Shown here piece after piece: positions 1 through 8,197 of a stretch of 59,924 bases of DNA. The notes under the pieces are model-generated. The model saw nothing but the letters and a program-made list of their open reading frames with translations. It searched no databases and was not told where the DNA came from. This DNA comes from Paenibacillus cymbidii (GTDB taxonomy: Bacteria > Bacillota > Bacilli > Paenibacillales > NBRC-103111): assembly GCF_004764705.1 (NCBI RefSeq), contig NZ_SHLX01000044.1, positions 1 through 59,924 on the forward strand, given 5' to 3'. The stretch's first letter is position 1. The number at the start of each line of letters is the position of its first letter. A program made the translations under genes and the position numbers.

Positions 1-99
1 ATGCCCGAACGCGCCACCGACGGCCCAGCGTCCTACCATTCCACCGCTGTATCTGACATTAAAATCGATGAAATCCTGCGAATGGCTGAGCATTCGTGA
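1..99 (+). CDS. C-terminal fragment of a gene cut by the window edge
   Basis: Reading from base 1 in frame 1 gives 32 codons ending in TGA at 97-99, with residues such as SDIKIDEILRMAEHS at the end. Third codon positions are GC-rich, as in the genes downstream, which favours this frame. The other frames also stay open for part of the stretch, so the frame is not certain. No family is recognised. The last codons lie inside the outer arm of the inverted repeat at 82-270, so the repeat may supply the stop codon. The first ATG at base 1 is probably coincidental; the gene most likely begins upstream of the window. Confidence 0.3.
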   Translation: MPERATDGPASYHSTAVSDIKIDEILRMAEHS

Positions 100-270
100 G
101 AAATACCCTTAAATACGAGGGACGGAACCTACAGCCCTTATTTGTCTCCTGGAGCCGCTTTTATCGAGGTTAACGGAACTCACAGCCGCTGATTGGATGG
201 AAACACACCAACTGAGGCAAAACAGGCGAAAATAAGAGCGCTGGGTTCCGTCCCTCGAGCATTCAGCCAT
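82..270. repeat. Long imperfect inverted repeat (MITE-like intergenic element)
   Basis: Left arm 116-143 (CGAGGGACGGAACC, then CAG and CTTATTT) is the near-complement of right arm 230-257 (AAATAAGAGCGCTG, then GGTTCCGTCCCTCG). A second, outer pair extends the symmetry: ATGGCTGAGCATTCG near 82-96 against CGAGCATTCAGCCAT near 255-270. The element encodes nothing visible, is about 190 bp long, and would fold into one long stem with an inner loop. This is typical of a non-autonomous repeat scattered between genes, but copy number cannot be judged from one copy. Confidence 0.6.
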
Positions 271-431
271 GGTACCCGCTCGTGGGAAGATCGAACGTCC
301 ATCTTCAAAGAGGGAGACCTAAGTAGTAACTGAAATCAGTCTTATTTCGCTGACATTTCAAACAATGCAAGCTTACTTTGCCTTAACTGACAGCATTGCG
401 CTCTCCGCTCCATCGGCCCAAATCGGACCAA

Positions 432-458
432 CAAGCCATTTTTTATGGCCTATTTTTC
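432..458. repeat. Single hairpin core of the AAATA/TATTT repeat family
   Basis: The core CAAGCCATTTTTTATGGCCT at 432-451 is followed by ATTTTTC. The same 31-base stretch, including flanks, recurs at 6833-6863. It lies downstream of the minus-strand DUF1801 gene and could help end its transcript. The remainder of 271-498 holds no gene or other structure that I can support. Confidence 0.55.
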
Positions 459-498
459 GTCCGGCTGCGAAGGCGCGGCAACCTAGATTAGTTAACGC

Positions 499-843
499 CT
501 AAACCGCTTCCCACAACATATCGTCGATCACATCGAGCAGCCTCGTGTCCATCTTGTCGTTTGGCCGTTTGAGGCAAATGCGCACCCGGCCTTCCACCGA
601 ACCGGCCAGCTTGTCCCTGTATTTGTCCACGATATCCGGATTCAGCAGGAAAAACATTAAGCCGTCGCTTCTGCGCGCATAACCGGCAATCGCCTTGCCC
701 TTGCTGAAATAAATCGGAAACCCGTAATCGAGCGATTCTTCGCAATGCTCCACCATCGACATGATTCTGCCGCGCAACAGCAGCAGGTCGGTCAAATCCG
801 TCTGGTCGAAGCGCGTCAAATATTGTTTGACCATCCAATCCAT
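499..843 (-). CDS. DUF1801-like (YdhG/Fra-fold) small protein
   Basis: The product has 114 residues. The core with GFPIYFSKGKAIAGYARR followed by LMFFLLNPDIVDKYRDKL and a C-terminal helix resembles the DUF1801 family, a frataxin-like alpha/beta fold of unclear function that includes intracellular iron-chaperone-like proteins. A good ribosome binding site (AAAGGAGC) lies 851-858 just upstream of the ATG. It stands alone, divergent from the response regulator at 1048. The family assignment rests on the overall pattern, not on a catalytic motif. Confidence 0.6.
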   Translation of the reverse strand: MDWMVKQYLTRFDQTDLTDLLLLRGRIMSMVEHCEESLDYGFPIYFSKGKAIAGYARRSDGLMFFLLNPDIVDKYRDKLAGSVEGRVRICLKRPNDKMDTRLLDVIDDMLWEAV

Positions 844-1047
844 GTGTTATGCTCCTTTCCGCAACTCCATTCCCTCCCATCTTACCCGCGCATACGAAAA
901 CGCCGCCAGTGACGGGCTGTCATCTCTTTTGTCATATTGCCGCGTTTGTTGTCATCCGTTTGCCGCAACGACTATATTCCCGCGTCAGGGTTTGGTAAAC
1001 TTTACACATCAGCACACTAACACGATTGAGCCAAAGGAAGATGCCGC

Positions 1048-1719
1048 ATGCACCGCATTATCATCGCCGACGATCAGCGTCTGCTCCGGGACGGACTGCA
1101 GACGATATTGAATTTGGAAGACGACATGGAAGTCGTATCCGTCGCACAGGACGGTCAGGAGGCTTGCCGCGTCGTGCGCGAGCTGCGCCCCGACATCGTG
1201 CTGATGGACATCAAAATGCCGATCATGGACGGCATCGAAGCGATGAGACGAATCAAGCGCGACGTGCCGGGCACGGTCGTGCTCATGCTGACGACGTTTG
1301 CCGAGGATAAATTTATCGTCGATGCCATGTCGGGCGGGGCCGACGGATTCCTGCTCAAGGATATGCCCGCGGAAAAGGTGGTGCAAACCGTCCGCGACGC
1401 GATGGCAGGCCAGTTGATGCTGCCGGCGCCGATCGCCGCCAAACTGGCGGCCCGGCTCGCCGCGTTCGTGCCGTCCGGCGCCGACACGTTCGACGATGCC
1501 AAAATCAAGTCGCACGGGCTCGTCTTCACCGAACGCGAGCGCAAAATCATCCTGCTGCTGATCGACGGCTATTCGAACAAACAAATTGCCGCCGCCCTGT
1601 TCATGACGGAAGGCACCGTGCGCAACTATGTCAGCGTCATCTACAACAAAATCGGCACAAACGACCGGCAAGCCGCGATCGTGCTGCTAAAGGAGCTGCT
1701 GCTCGATGGCACGCTATAG
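1048..1719 (+). CDS. NarL/LuxR-type response regulator
   Basis: This 223-residue regulator has a receiver domain (about 1-120) with the acidic pair DD at 8-9, phospho-acceptor Asp54 in VLMDIKMP, and the switch Lys in LLKDMP. A LuxR-type helix-turn-helix follows at about 155-215 (FTERERKIILLLIDGYSNKQIA, then EGTVRNYVSVIYNKIG). An AAAGGAAG ribosome binding site precedes the ATG. Its last 14 bases overlap the kinase gene that follows, so the two are translationally coupled and almost certainly cognate. NarL-type regulators normally receive phosphate from HisKA_3 kinases, which matches the C-terminal core of the neighbour. The target genes are unknown. Confidence 0.93.
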   Translation: MHRIIIADDQRLLRDGLQTILNLEDDMEVVSVAQDGQEACRVVRELRPDIVLMDIKMPIMDGIEAMRRIKRDVPGTVVLMLTTFAEDKFIVDAMSGGADGFLLKDMPAEKVVQTVRDAMAGQLMLPAPIAAKLAARLAAFVPSGADTFDDAKIKSHGLVFTERERKIILLLIDGYSNKQIAAALFMTEGTVRNYVSVIYNKIGTNDRQAAIVLLKELLLDGTL

Positions 1720-4700
1720 CTGTAGCCGACTGACCGCCGGATGGCCGCGCAAGCTGCTCGCCTGTTTGCTGCTGGCGGCGGCCGTATGCCTGACGGCAAT
1801 CGACCTTGCAGCGGCGGCAGCGCCCGACAGCCGCGAGACGGACGAGCGGCTGTTCCATTACCCGAATCAATGGAGCGTCTACTGGGGCGATCAGCCCGGC
1901 GCCGATGCCGTCTGGGAGAAGCTCGACGCTTCGATGTACGACCGGTTCGCCGAATACCGCGGCATCGTTTGGTTCAAGCGGACGCTCCCGGCGCTGGCCA
2001 GCCGCGATCCTTACTTGTTCCTGCGCGACATGCACCGCATCACCGTGTTCATCGATGGCGTGCAGGTGTACGCGACGGACAACCGGCTCAGCATGAAATA
2101 TGCCCATGCCGGCATGTCCTTCCAGCCCATTCCGCTCGTGGCGGACGACGCCGGCAAACTGGTAACGATTCGGGCGGAATGGGACCGGGATCAGCTGCTG
2201 CCGGCCTGGAACATCATCGGCGAACGGTTCGCCCTGCTTCGCAGCTTCGTCGGGGCCGATTGGCGGCTGCTCGTCGTCGTTGTCGTCTTCCTGCTGGCGG
2301 GCAGCGTGTCGCTCGTCATGTTCATCCGGGTGCCGAAGGAGCGCATCTTCGCCTGGTTCACGCTGCTCGCTTACAGCGCGGGTATCGGCATCGGGCTGAT
2401 GATGTCGACGCTGCAATGGTTCGGCGATTTCCGCCACTTGTTCTATTGGCGCGATTTGCTGCTGCCGCTCGGCATTCTGGCGTTTGTCGGGTTTTACGGA
2501 GCCGCGCAGGGGGAAAAGCATCGGCGGCCGTATCGATTCGCAACCGGCATCATGCTGACGTTTACTATTGCGGCGGCTGTCTCCGCGATATTCAACCATG
2601 TGTTGTATCGCGAAATGCTGCTGAACGGACTGCCGTTCTGTTTTGCCGTCGTGCTAGGCATCGTCACGTATACGCTGTTTCGTGGCGCGCGGCACGAACG
2701 TACGGCGGAAATGCGCTGGCTTGTCGGCGGTTACGTCGTGCTGCTGCTGTCCGGAACGATCCATATTTCCAACAATATACCGATCATCCGAATGTGGATT
2801 CTCCACGCGTTTCCGGGCCCGATCGGCGACTATGTGCTGCAAGTGCTGCCTGCCGGGTTGCTGATGTTTGCGGCGTGCCTGACGGTCGTCGTCTTCCGGC
2901 GCTATACCGCCATGCTCCGCCGACTGAGGCAGTATGCGGAGCAGTTGACTGCGGCGCACGAAGAGATGGTCAAGTTCGACCGGCTGAAGGACGATTTCCT
3001 GCGGAATACGTCGCACGAGTTGCGCACCCCGCTGCACGGCATCGCCGGCTTGACGGAATCGCTGCTCGAAGGCGCCGCCGGATCGGTTGCCCCCCCGATG
3101 CAGGACAATCTTCGGCTCATCCGCAACAGCGCAAACCGGCTGCTTCACCTGGTGAACGATATTCTCGACCTGTATCGGCTTCAGCACAAAGATGTGACGC
3201 TGGCTCCCGCTCCGACCGACGCGCGTGCGGTGACTGAAGCCGTCACCGCCGCGCTGGCGCCGCTGGCAAGGCGCAAAGGACTGGCGCTCGGCGTAAGTGC
3301 GGAGCGGCCAGGGCCGGTATATGTACGGGCGGATACGAACCGGTTGGAGCAAATTTTGTACAATCTGATCGGCAATGCGATTCGGTATACCGTGGTCGGT
3401 TCGGTATCCGTAACCCTGGAGCAAGCGACCGAATCGGTGCTGATCCATGTGACGGATACGGGGCCGGGCATCCCGCAAGAGCGCATGGAGACGCTGTTCG
3501 AGCCGTTCGCCGCCGCGGAAAGCGCGGCCGGAGGAGGCACCGGGCTCGGCTTGTCGATCGCCAAGCGGCTCGTGCAGCTGCACGGCGGCTCCATCGCCGT
3601 TCGTTCGGTTCCAGGCGAAGGCACGCGAGTCTCGTTTTCGCTGCTGGCGACGACGGAGCGGCCGGATTCGCATACTGCGGCGCTGGTTGAAGTCGTTTCC
3701 TCCCGCTATGCGGAAGAAGCTTCGGCTGCGCCGGTGCTTCCGCTCGCGCCGGGCGACGAGGAAGCGGCGGCGGCGGCCGCTCCGGCGGTTCAGGCGGGCA
3801 ACGGCGACGGGAACGAAGCGGCAGAGCGGCTCATTATGATCGTGGACGACGAGCCAATCAACGTGCAAGTGCTCGTCCATTACTTGCGCGGCGAAGCTTG
3901 CCGCCTGGTTCATGCGCAGGACGGCCTGGAAGCGCTGCGGCTGCTGGACTCGGGCATCAAGCCGGACCTGCTGCTGCTCGACGTGATGATGCCGGGCATG
4001 ACCGGGTACGACGTATGCCGGCGCATTCGGCAAACGCACGGGCCGAGCGACTTGCCGGTCATTCTGCTGTCGGCGCGCAACCGCGTGTCCGACTTGACCG
4101 AAGGGTTCGACGCCGGGGCGAACGATTATTTGTCCAAGCCGTTCTCGCAAGGCGAGCTGCTGGCGCGGGTGCGCATCCAGCTCAAGCTGGGCGAATTCCA
4201 CGAATCGCTGGAAAAGCTCGTCGGCATCCGCACGACGGAACTGGCCGATCGGACGAAAGAATTGGAAGAGCTGGCGGAAACGTTGGTCGGACGGACGCTG
4301 GAGTTGGAAGACCGGACGAAGGAACTGGAGGAAGCGAACACGGCGCTGGCCGGTTCGGTGCGCGAAACGGCGGAGGCGCTGGCGGAAGTGTCGGTTTGGG
4401 AAGAGCGCAACCGGATCGCGCACGAAATCCACGATGTCGTAGGCCACACGCTGACGGCAACGATCGTGCAACTGGAGGCGGCCCGCAAGTTGGCGGACCG
4501 GGATTTGGCCAAGTCGGTCGAGAAGCTGGATCTGGCGCGCGATTCGGTGCGCAAAGGACTGGACGAAATTCGCCGCTCGGTGCGAATGCTCAAGGATGAG
4601 GGCGGCGGCTTCGATCTTACGGTTGCGCTGCAGGAGCTCATCACGGAGACGACCTGCGGCACCGGCGTTTCGTTCGAGCGCCGCATCAGTGCGCTGCCGC

Positions 4701-5038
4701 AAGTAAGCGAATTGATGGGGCGCGTCGTGTATCACTCGCTCATGGAAGGCATTACGAACGGCATTCGCCATGGGCGCTGCCGGGCGTTCGCCTTCGAACT
4801 GTACGCGCGGGAGAACACGCTGCACTTCCGGCTCGTCAACGACGGCGTCGTGTACGGCTCTTCCCGGCCTGGCTTCGGCTTGACCGCGCTTATGGAGCGG
4901 GTGCACCTGCTCGGCGGCACGGTGCGCATCGGCGCGGCGGACGCCGCCGAGCTGCCGGCGGCGAGCGGCGGAGCCGCGGCAGCCGGCAATCCGGCCGGCT
5001 GCGCGCTGACGATCACGCTGCCCCTGCGGCAGGAGTAA
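1706..5038 (+). CDS. DISM-type hybrid sensor kinase with two kinase cores
   Basis: The 1110-residue membrane protein has, in order: a signal segment (about 15-40); an extracellular jelly-roll-like sensor domain (about 45-170) of the 7TMR-DISM type; seven predicted membrane helices (about 185-398); a HisKA core with His437 in TSHELRTPLH; an HATPase with the N box NLIGNAIRY and G boxes DTGPGIP and GTGLGLS; a receiver domain (about 708-830) with Asp759 in LLLLDVMMPG; a coiled coil of TKELEE-like repeats; and a second kinase of the HisKA_3 type with His909 in AHEIHDVVGH and a C-terminal ATPase (EGITNGIRHG, GFGLTALMERV). The receiver between them suggests an internal relay from the first core that tunes the second, which would then phosphorylate the NarL-type partner. 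Its stop TAA (5036-5038) abuts the stop of the convergent gene. Confidence 0.92.
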   Translation: MARYSCSRLTAGWPRKLLACLLLAAAVCLTAIDLAAAAAPDSRETDERLFHYPNQWSVYWGDQPGADAVWEKLDASMYDRFAEYRGIVWFKRTLPALASRDPYLFLRDMHRITVFIDGVQVYATDNRLSMKYAHAGMSFQPIPLVADDAGKLVTIRAEWDRDQLLPAWNIIGERFALLRSFVGADWRLLVVVVVFLLAGSVSLVMFIRVPKERIFAWFTLLAYSAGIGIGLMMSTLQWFGDFRHLFYWRDLLLPLGILAFVGFYGAAQGEKHRRPYRFATGIMLTFTIAAAVSAIFNHVLYREMLLNGLPFCFAVVLGIVTYTLFRGARHERTAEMRWLVGGYVVLLLSGTIHISNNIPIIRMWILHAFPGPIGDYVLQVLPAGLLMFAACLTVVVFRRYTAMLRRLRQYAEQLTAAHEEMVKFDRLKDDFLRNTSHELRTPLHGIAGLTESLLEGAAGSVAPPMQDNLRLIRNSANRLLHLVNDILDLYRLQHKDVTLAPAPTDARAVTEAVTAALAPLARRKGLALGVSAERPGPVYVRADTNRLEQILYNLIGNAIRYTVVGSVSVTLEQATESVLIHVTDTGPGIPQERMETLFEPFAAAESAAGGGTGLGLSIAKRLVQLHGGSIAVRSVPGEGTRVSFSLLATTERPDSHTAALVEVVSSRYAEEASAAPVLPLAPGDEEAAAAAAPAVQAGNGDGNEAAERLIMIVDDEPINVQVLVHYLRGEACRLVHAQDGLEALRLLDSGIKPDLLLLDVMMPGMTGYDVCRRIRQTHGPSDLPVILLSARNRVSDLTEGFDAGANDYLSKPFSQGELLARVRIQLKLGEFHESLEKLVGIRTTELADRTKELEELAETLVGRTLELEDRTKELEEANTALAGSVRETAEALAEVSVWEERNRIAHEIHDVVGHTLTATIVQLEAARKLADRDLAKSVEKLDLARDSVRKGLDEIRRSVRMLKDEGGGFDLTVALQELITETTCGTGVSFERRISALPQVSELMGRVVYHSLMEGITNGIRHGRCRAFAFELYARENTLHFRLVNDGVVYGSSRPGFGLTALMERVHLLGGTVRIGAADAAELPAASGGAAAAGNPAGCALTITLPLRQE

Positions 5039-6643
5039 TTATTTTGCCGGCGATTGAAGCGTATCCGGGCCGGTGAAATACAGCCAGCGTCCGTCGCCGC
5101 TGCCGCCGACGAAGGCAAACAGGTCGGTTGCGGCCAGCTTCGCGATCGGTCGGGATTCCCCGCTGTCCGCATCGTAGACGAAAAACTCGTGATAAGCGTT
5201 CGATTTCCCTTCGGTCGCCGCATGATATTTGGCAGAAACGTAAGCATGAGTGCCGTCTATCCAAAAATACGGACTTGTGCCCGGCATCGGCGGCAAAACC
5301 TGTTCGTTCCCGCGGTATAAGCCGCCGTTGTCGTAGTACCGGTATACGTCATCGTAGGACGCAAGGAAGCCGGCATTCGCCGACTGCTGCTCCGGCAGCG
5401 GCGATTCCCATTTCTCCAGACGCCCCTTTTGCCAATTGTAGCGATAAAGAATTTCCACGCTGATCCGCACCGGGTCGAGGCGATACATGCTCGTGTAGAC
5501 GAACTTCCCGTCATCTTTAAACAGAATCGGCATTCGGCCGTCCGAAATCATGTTTTCCTGCAGTTCGCCGAGCAGCGTCTTCTTGTGCGTGAAGGTTTGG
5601 CGCGTGTGCAGGTCGTAAACGATCAGATCGAGATCGGCCGTCTGGCCCTCTTCGCCTGCCGCCATCAGCACGTAACGGCGGTCGCGGCTGATTCCGGCTC
5701 CGTATACGAATGCATCCACATGGACGTCGTAAGCCGTGTCGCTTGGGGGCACCGTCGGGCCGCCATCCGGCCTGGCATAGAAGAAGCCGCGCGTATCGGC
5801 GACAAAATCGCCTTTGCCCCAATACGTCGTCGTCAGCTCGACCGGATAAGCGGCAAATTTGCCTTCGGCGGAGTCGAATACCCCGTACAGCTTGGGATAC
5901 GGCGCATCGCATTCGCACGTTTCCGTATAGCGCGACGCCAGCATGTAGCGCGGATCGCCCGTCAGCGTGTGCAGCCAATACGGCTGTTCGAGCGTGCCCG
6001 CCCGTTCGAGCTTGCCGCCGTCTGTGGCCAAACGCCACAGCTGCTGCGTTTTGGTGACGATGGCGTGGAACGAGGGCGTGTCGCGAAGCGTCAAGCCTGC
6101 CGCGGTACGCGCATCGTTCGCGTTCAGCGTGTACTGCACGCGAATGAGGATATCGGCGGCCGCCGAGCTGACGCTCAGCTTCAGTTCGGTGTCGCTGCGC
6201 CAATCGAAGGCGAGCTTGAAGTCGTCCGCGGGGGACGCGCTCTGTTTGGTCATGTTGGCGGCCAGCGCCGATTCAGCCGAGGCGCGGTCCATGCTTTCGC
6301 GGAAATGCAGCGTATACGTTTGCGGCGTTTCGGCGACCGTTGTGCGGATGGGCGCCTGCAGCCGCGGTTCGTCGTCGAGCGTAATCGCCACCGCGTGTTC
6401 GCCGTCTTCGACGTAACGCGGCGATGTGGCGCTCGCCGCTGGCGATGTCGCTGTCGGCGCCGGCGTGGCGCTCGCCGCTGGCGATGTCGCTGTCGGCGCC
6501 GGCGTGGCGCTCGCCGCTGGCGATGTCGCTGTCGGCGTTGGCGTGGCGCTCGCCGCTGGCGGTTCTTTCCGTTCTCCGCCGAAACACCCGCCCAGCAAAC
6601 TCGCCGTCAGCAGCAGCAAAATCGATACTTTTCTCTGTTTCAT
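5039..6643 (-). CDS. Lipoprotein with Ig-like domain and propeller-like C-terminal part
   Basis: The start is set at the ATG at 6643, because only from there does the product begin with a clean lipoprotein signal (MKQRKVSILLLLTASLLGGC, modified Cys20). A Thr/Ala/Pro/Ser linker made of 13-residue repeats follows (about 28-75). Next come an Ig-like segment with TYTLHFRESMDRASAESAL, common in bacterial SbsA_Ig-type domains, and a long C-terminal part with repeating strands (WRLATDGGK, YMLASRY, YVLMAAGEE, FVYTSMYR) that suggests a beta-propeller. It is likely anchored on the outer face of the membrane. It converges with the hybrid kinase with no spacer (TAA then TTA). The function is unknown; a link to the kinase's sensing is only a guess. 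Confidence 0.8.
   Translation of the reverse strand: MKQRKVSILLLLTASLLGGCFGGERKEPPAASATPTPTATSPAASATPAPTATSPAASATPAPTATSPAASATSPRYVEDGEHAVAITLDDEPRLQAPIRTTVAETPQTYTLHFRESMDRASAESALAANMTKQSASPADDFKLAFDWRSDTELKLSVSSAAADILIRVQYTLNANDARTAAGLTLRDTPSFHAIVTKTQQLWRLATDGGKLERAGTLEQPYWLHTLTGDPRYMLASRYTETCECDAPYPKLYGVFDSAEGKFAAYPVELTTTYWGKGDFVADTRGFFYARPDGGPTVPPSDTAYDVHVDAFVYGAGISRDRRYVLMAAGEEGQTADLDLIVYDLHTRQTFTHKKTLLGELQENMISDGRMPILFKDDGKFVYTSMYRLDPVRISVEILYRYNWQKGRLEKWESPLPEQQSANAGFLASYDDVYRYYDNGGLYRGNEQVLPPMPGTSPYFWIDGTHAYVSAKYHAATEGKSNAYHEFFVYDADSGESRPIAKLAATDLFAFVGGSGDGRWLYFTGPDTLQSPAK
6426..6561 (-). repeat. 39-bp tandem repeat, 3.5 copies, inside lipoprotein linker
   Basis: Copies lie at 6426-6464, 6465-6503 and 6504-6542, with a partial copy at 6543-6561. 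Copies 1 and 2 are identical and copy 3 differs by two bases in its last positions. The unit is a multiple of three and encodes a 13-residue Ala/Thr/Pro/Ser block, so copy-number change would lengthen or shorten the surface linker without a frameshift. Confidence 0.95.
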
Positions 6644-6730
6644 CCCTTGCCGGTTCCCCTTCCATCTGCGTCTCCCGTCATTCCAATAGACGCCGGCCAC
6701 AGCAGGGAAGTTGCAAGCGCTCCGTTCTAC

Positions 6731-6863
6731 AAAATAAGCCATGTTTGATTGGCTATTCCGCCAAAAACGACCACTAACACAAAAATAGCCAGCGAAAACG
6801 CTGGCTATTTCCTCCGAAGCGGTCAATCAAGCGCCAACAAGCCATTTTTTATGGCCTATTTTT
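6731..6863. repeat. Three-hairpin array, GCCA-type
   Basis: Cores start at 6735 (TAAGCCATGTTTGATTGGCT), 6786 (TAGCCAGCGAAAACGCTGGC) and 6837 (CAAGCCATTTTTTATGGCCT), which is a period of 51 bp. Each is a short inverted repeat flanked by AAAT or AAAA on the left and ATTT or TATT on the right. It fills the gap between the aminopeptidase gene (its 3' side) and the lipoprotein start. The last core is identical to the single copy at 432. Confidence 0.85.
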
Positions 6864-6875
6864 CAAGAGCTCCGC

Positions 6876-8108
6876 TTACTCCGCCCAGTTCCCCTTGCGG
6901 AACACAGGCACCGTCTCGCCATTCCCGGCGATGCCGTCGATGTCCATCTCGGCCGAGCCGATCATGAAATCGACGTGCGTCGCGCTGTTGTTCAGCCCGA
7001 GCTCGGCCAGCGCTTCGCGCGACATGTCCTTGCCGCCCTCGATGTTGAACGCGTAGCCGCTGCCGATGGCCAGATGGTTCGACGCGTTCTCGTCGAACAG
7101 CGTGTTGTAGAACAGCAGGTTCGACTGCGAAATCGGCGACCGGTGCGGCACCAGCGCCACTTCGCCCAAATACCGCGCGCCTTCGTCCGTATCGAGCAGC
7201 CGCTGCAAAATGTCGAGCCCGGCCTGCGCCTCCGCCGCCACAATGCGGCCCTCCTCGAACGTCAGCTTGAAGCCGTCGATCAGGTTGCCGCCGTAGCTGA
7301 GCGGCTTCGTGCTCGACACGTACCCGTTCACGCCGCCGCGGAGCGGCGCGGTGAACACTTCCTCCGTCGGCATGTTCGCCATGAAGGACACGCCTTTGGA
7401 ATCGACGCTGCTCGCGCCGACCCATAGGTGCTTCTCCGGCAGCTCGACGGTCAAGTCGGTGCCCGGCGCGCGGTAGTGCAGCTTGCGGAATCGTTTGCCG
7501 TTCAGCCAGTCGACTTTCTTGTGCAGCGCCGCGTTATGGGCCGCCCAAGCCTCGGCCGGATTGCCTTCGTTCAGCCGCACGGCGGCGAAGATCGCGTCCC
7601 ACAGCTTGCGCACCGCTTCGTCCGGCGTTTCGCCTGGGAAAACTTTCACCGCCCAGTCCGGCATTGCCGCGGCAACGACCGTCCAGCTCATCTTGTTCGC
7701 CTGCACCGCCCGGCGGAAATTAGCCAGCCCGGCGCCCGACGCTTTCTGGAAATTGCCGATCCGCTGCGGATCGATGCCTTTGAGCAAATCCGGATTCGGC
7801 GACACGATCGAAATGAACGAAGCGCCCGCATCGACGAACGCATTGCGTTTGGCCGTCTCCCATTCCGGATAGACGGTGAACACTTCGTCCGCCGCATGTT
7901 CGTACTTCAAACGCGACAATGCTTCGTCGATCCAATCGACGTGAACGTTGCTCGCTCCCGCCGCGTACGCTTTGGCTGCGACTAGCCGAACGAGCGGCGC
8001 CATTTCCACCGCTCCGCTGACGAATACTTGCTGACCGCCTTGCACGTTGACCCCGACTTTGACGATCAAATCCGCATAACGCTCCAATTGTTCATGGAAT
8101 GATGACAT
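6876..8108 (-). CDS. M29-family metallo-aminopeptidase
   Basis: The 410-residue cytosolic protein matches the thermophilic aminopeptidase (AmpS/PepS, M29) family in length and order of motifs. These are an N-terminal domain starting LERYADLIVKVGVNVQGGQQVFV, then the metal and catalytic segment NMPTEEVFTAP (Glu residues), VPHRSPISQSN, NHLAIGSGY and the C-terminal HVDFMIGSAEMDIDG. M29 enzymes use two metal ions to remove N-terminal residues from peptides. A GGGAG ribosome binding site precedes the ATG. The hairpin array immediately downstream is its only visible 3' structure. Confidence 0.93.
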   Translation of the reverse strand: MSSFHEQLERYADLIVKVGVNVQGGQQVFVSGAVEMAPLVRLVAAKAYAAGASNVHVDWIDEALSRLKYEHAADEVFTVYPEWETAKRNAFVDAGASFISIVSPNPDLLKGIDPQRIGNFQKASGAGLANFRRAVQANKMSWTVVAAAMPDWAVKVFPGETPDEAVRKLWDAIFAAVRLNEGNPAEAWAAHNAALHKKVDWLNGKRFRKLHYRAPGTDLTVELPEKHLWVGASSVDSKGVSFMANMPTEEVFTAPLRGGVNGYVSSTKPLSYGGNLIDGFKLTFEEGRIVAAEAQAGLDILQRLLDTDEGARYLGEVALVPHRSPISQSNLLFYNTLFDENASNHLAIGSGYAFNIEGGKDMSREALAELGLNNSATHVDFMIGSAEMDIDGIAGNGETVPVFRKGNWAE

Positions 8109-8197
8109 AACGTTACTCCCTTCTGGCCCGCAAAATTTTCACCCTTACCCTGTCATTGCCATTCTGCCATTCGTATTGTATCCTGCCCCCGCGCGGA

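Noticed and set aside
2654..4906. 750-codon minus-strand frame opposite the hybrid kinase
   Set aside because: Shadow in GC-rich DNA; product is Arg/Gln/His-rich without motifs.
6424..6777. Plus-strand tandem-repeat frames encoding Trp/Ala-rich repeats
   Set aside because: They are the complement of the 39-bp repeat in the lipoprotein gene, which has a signal peptide and ribosome binding site.
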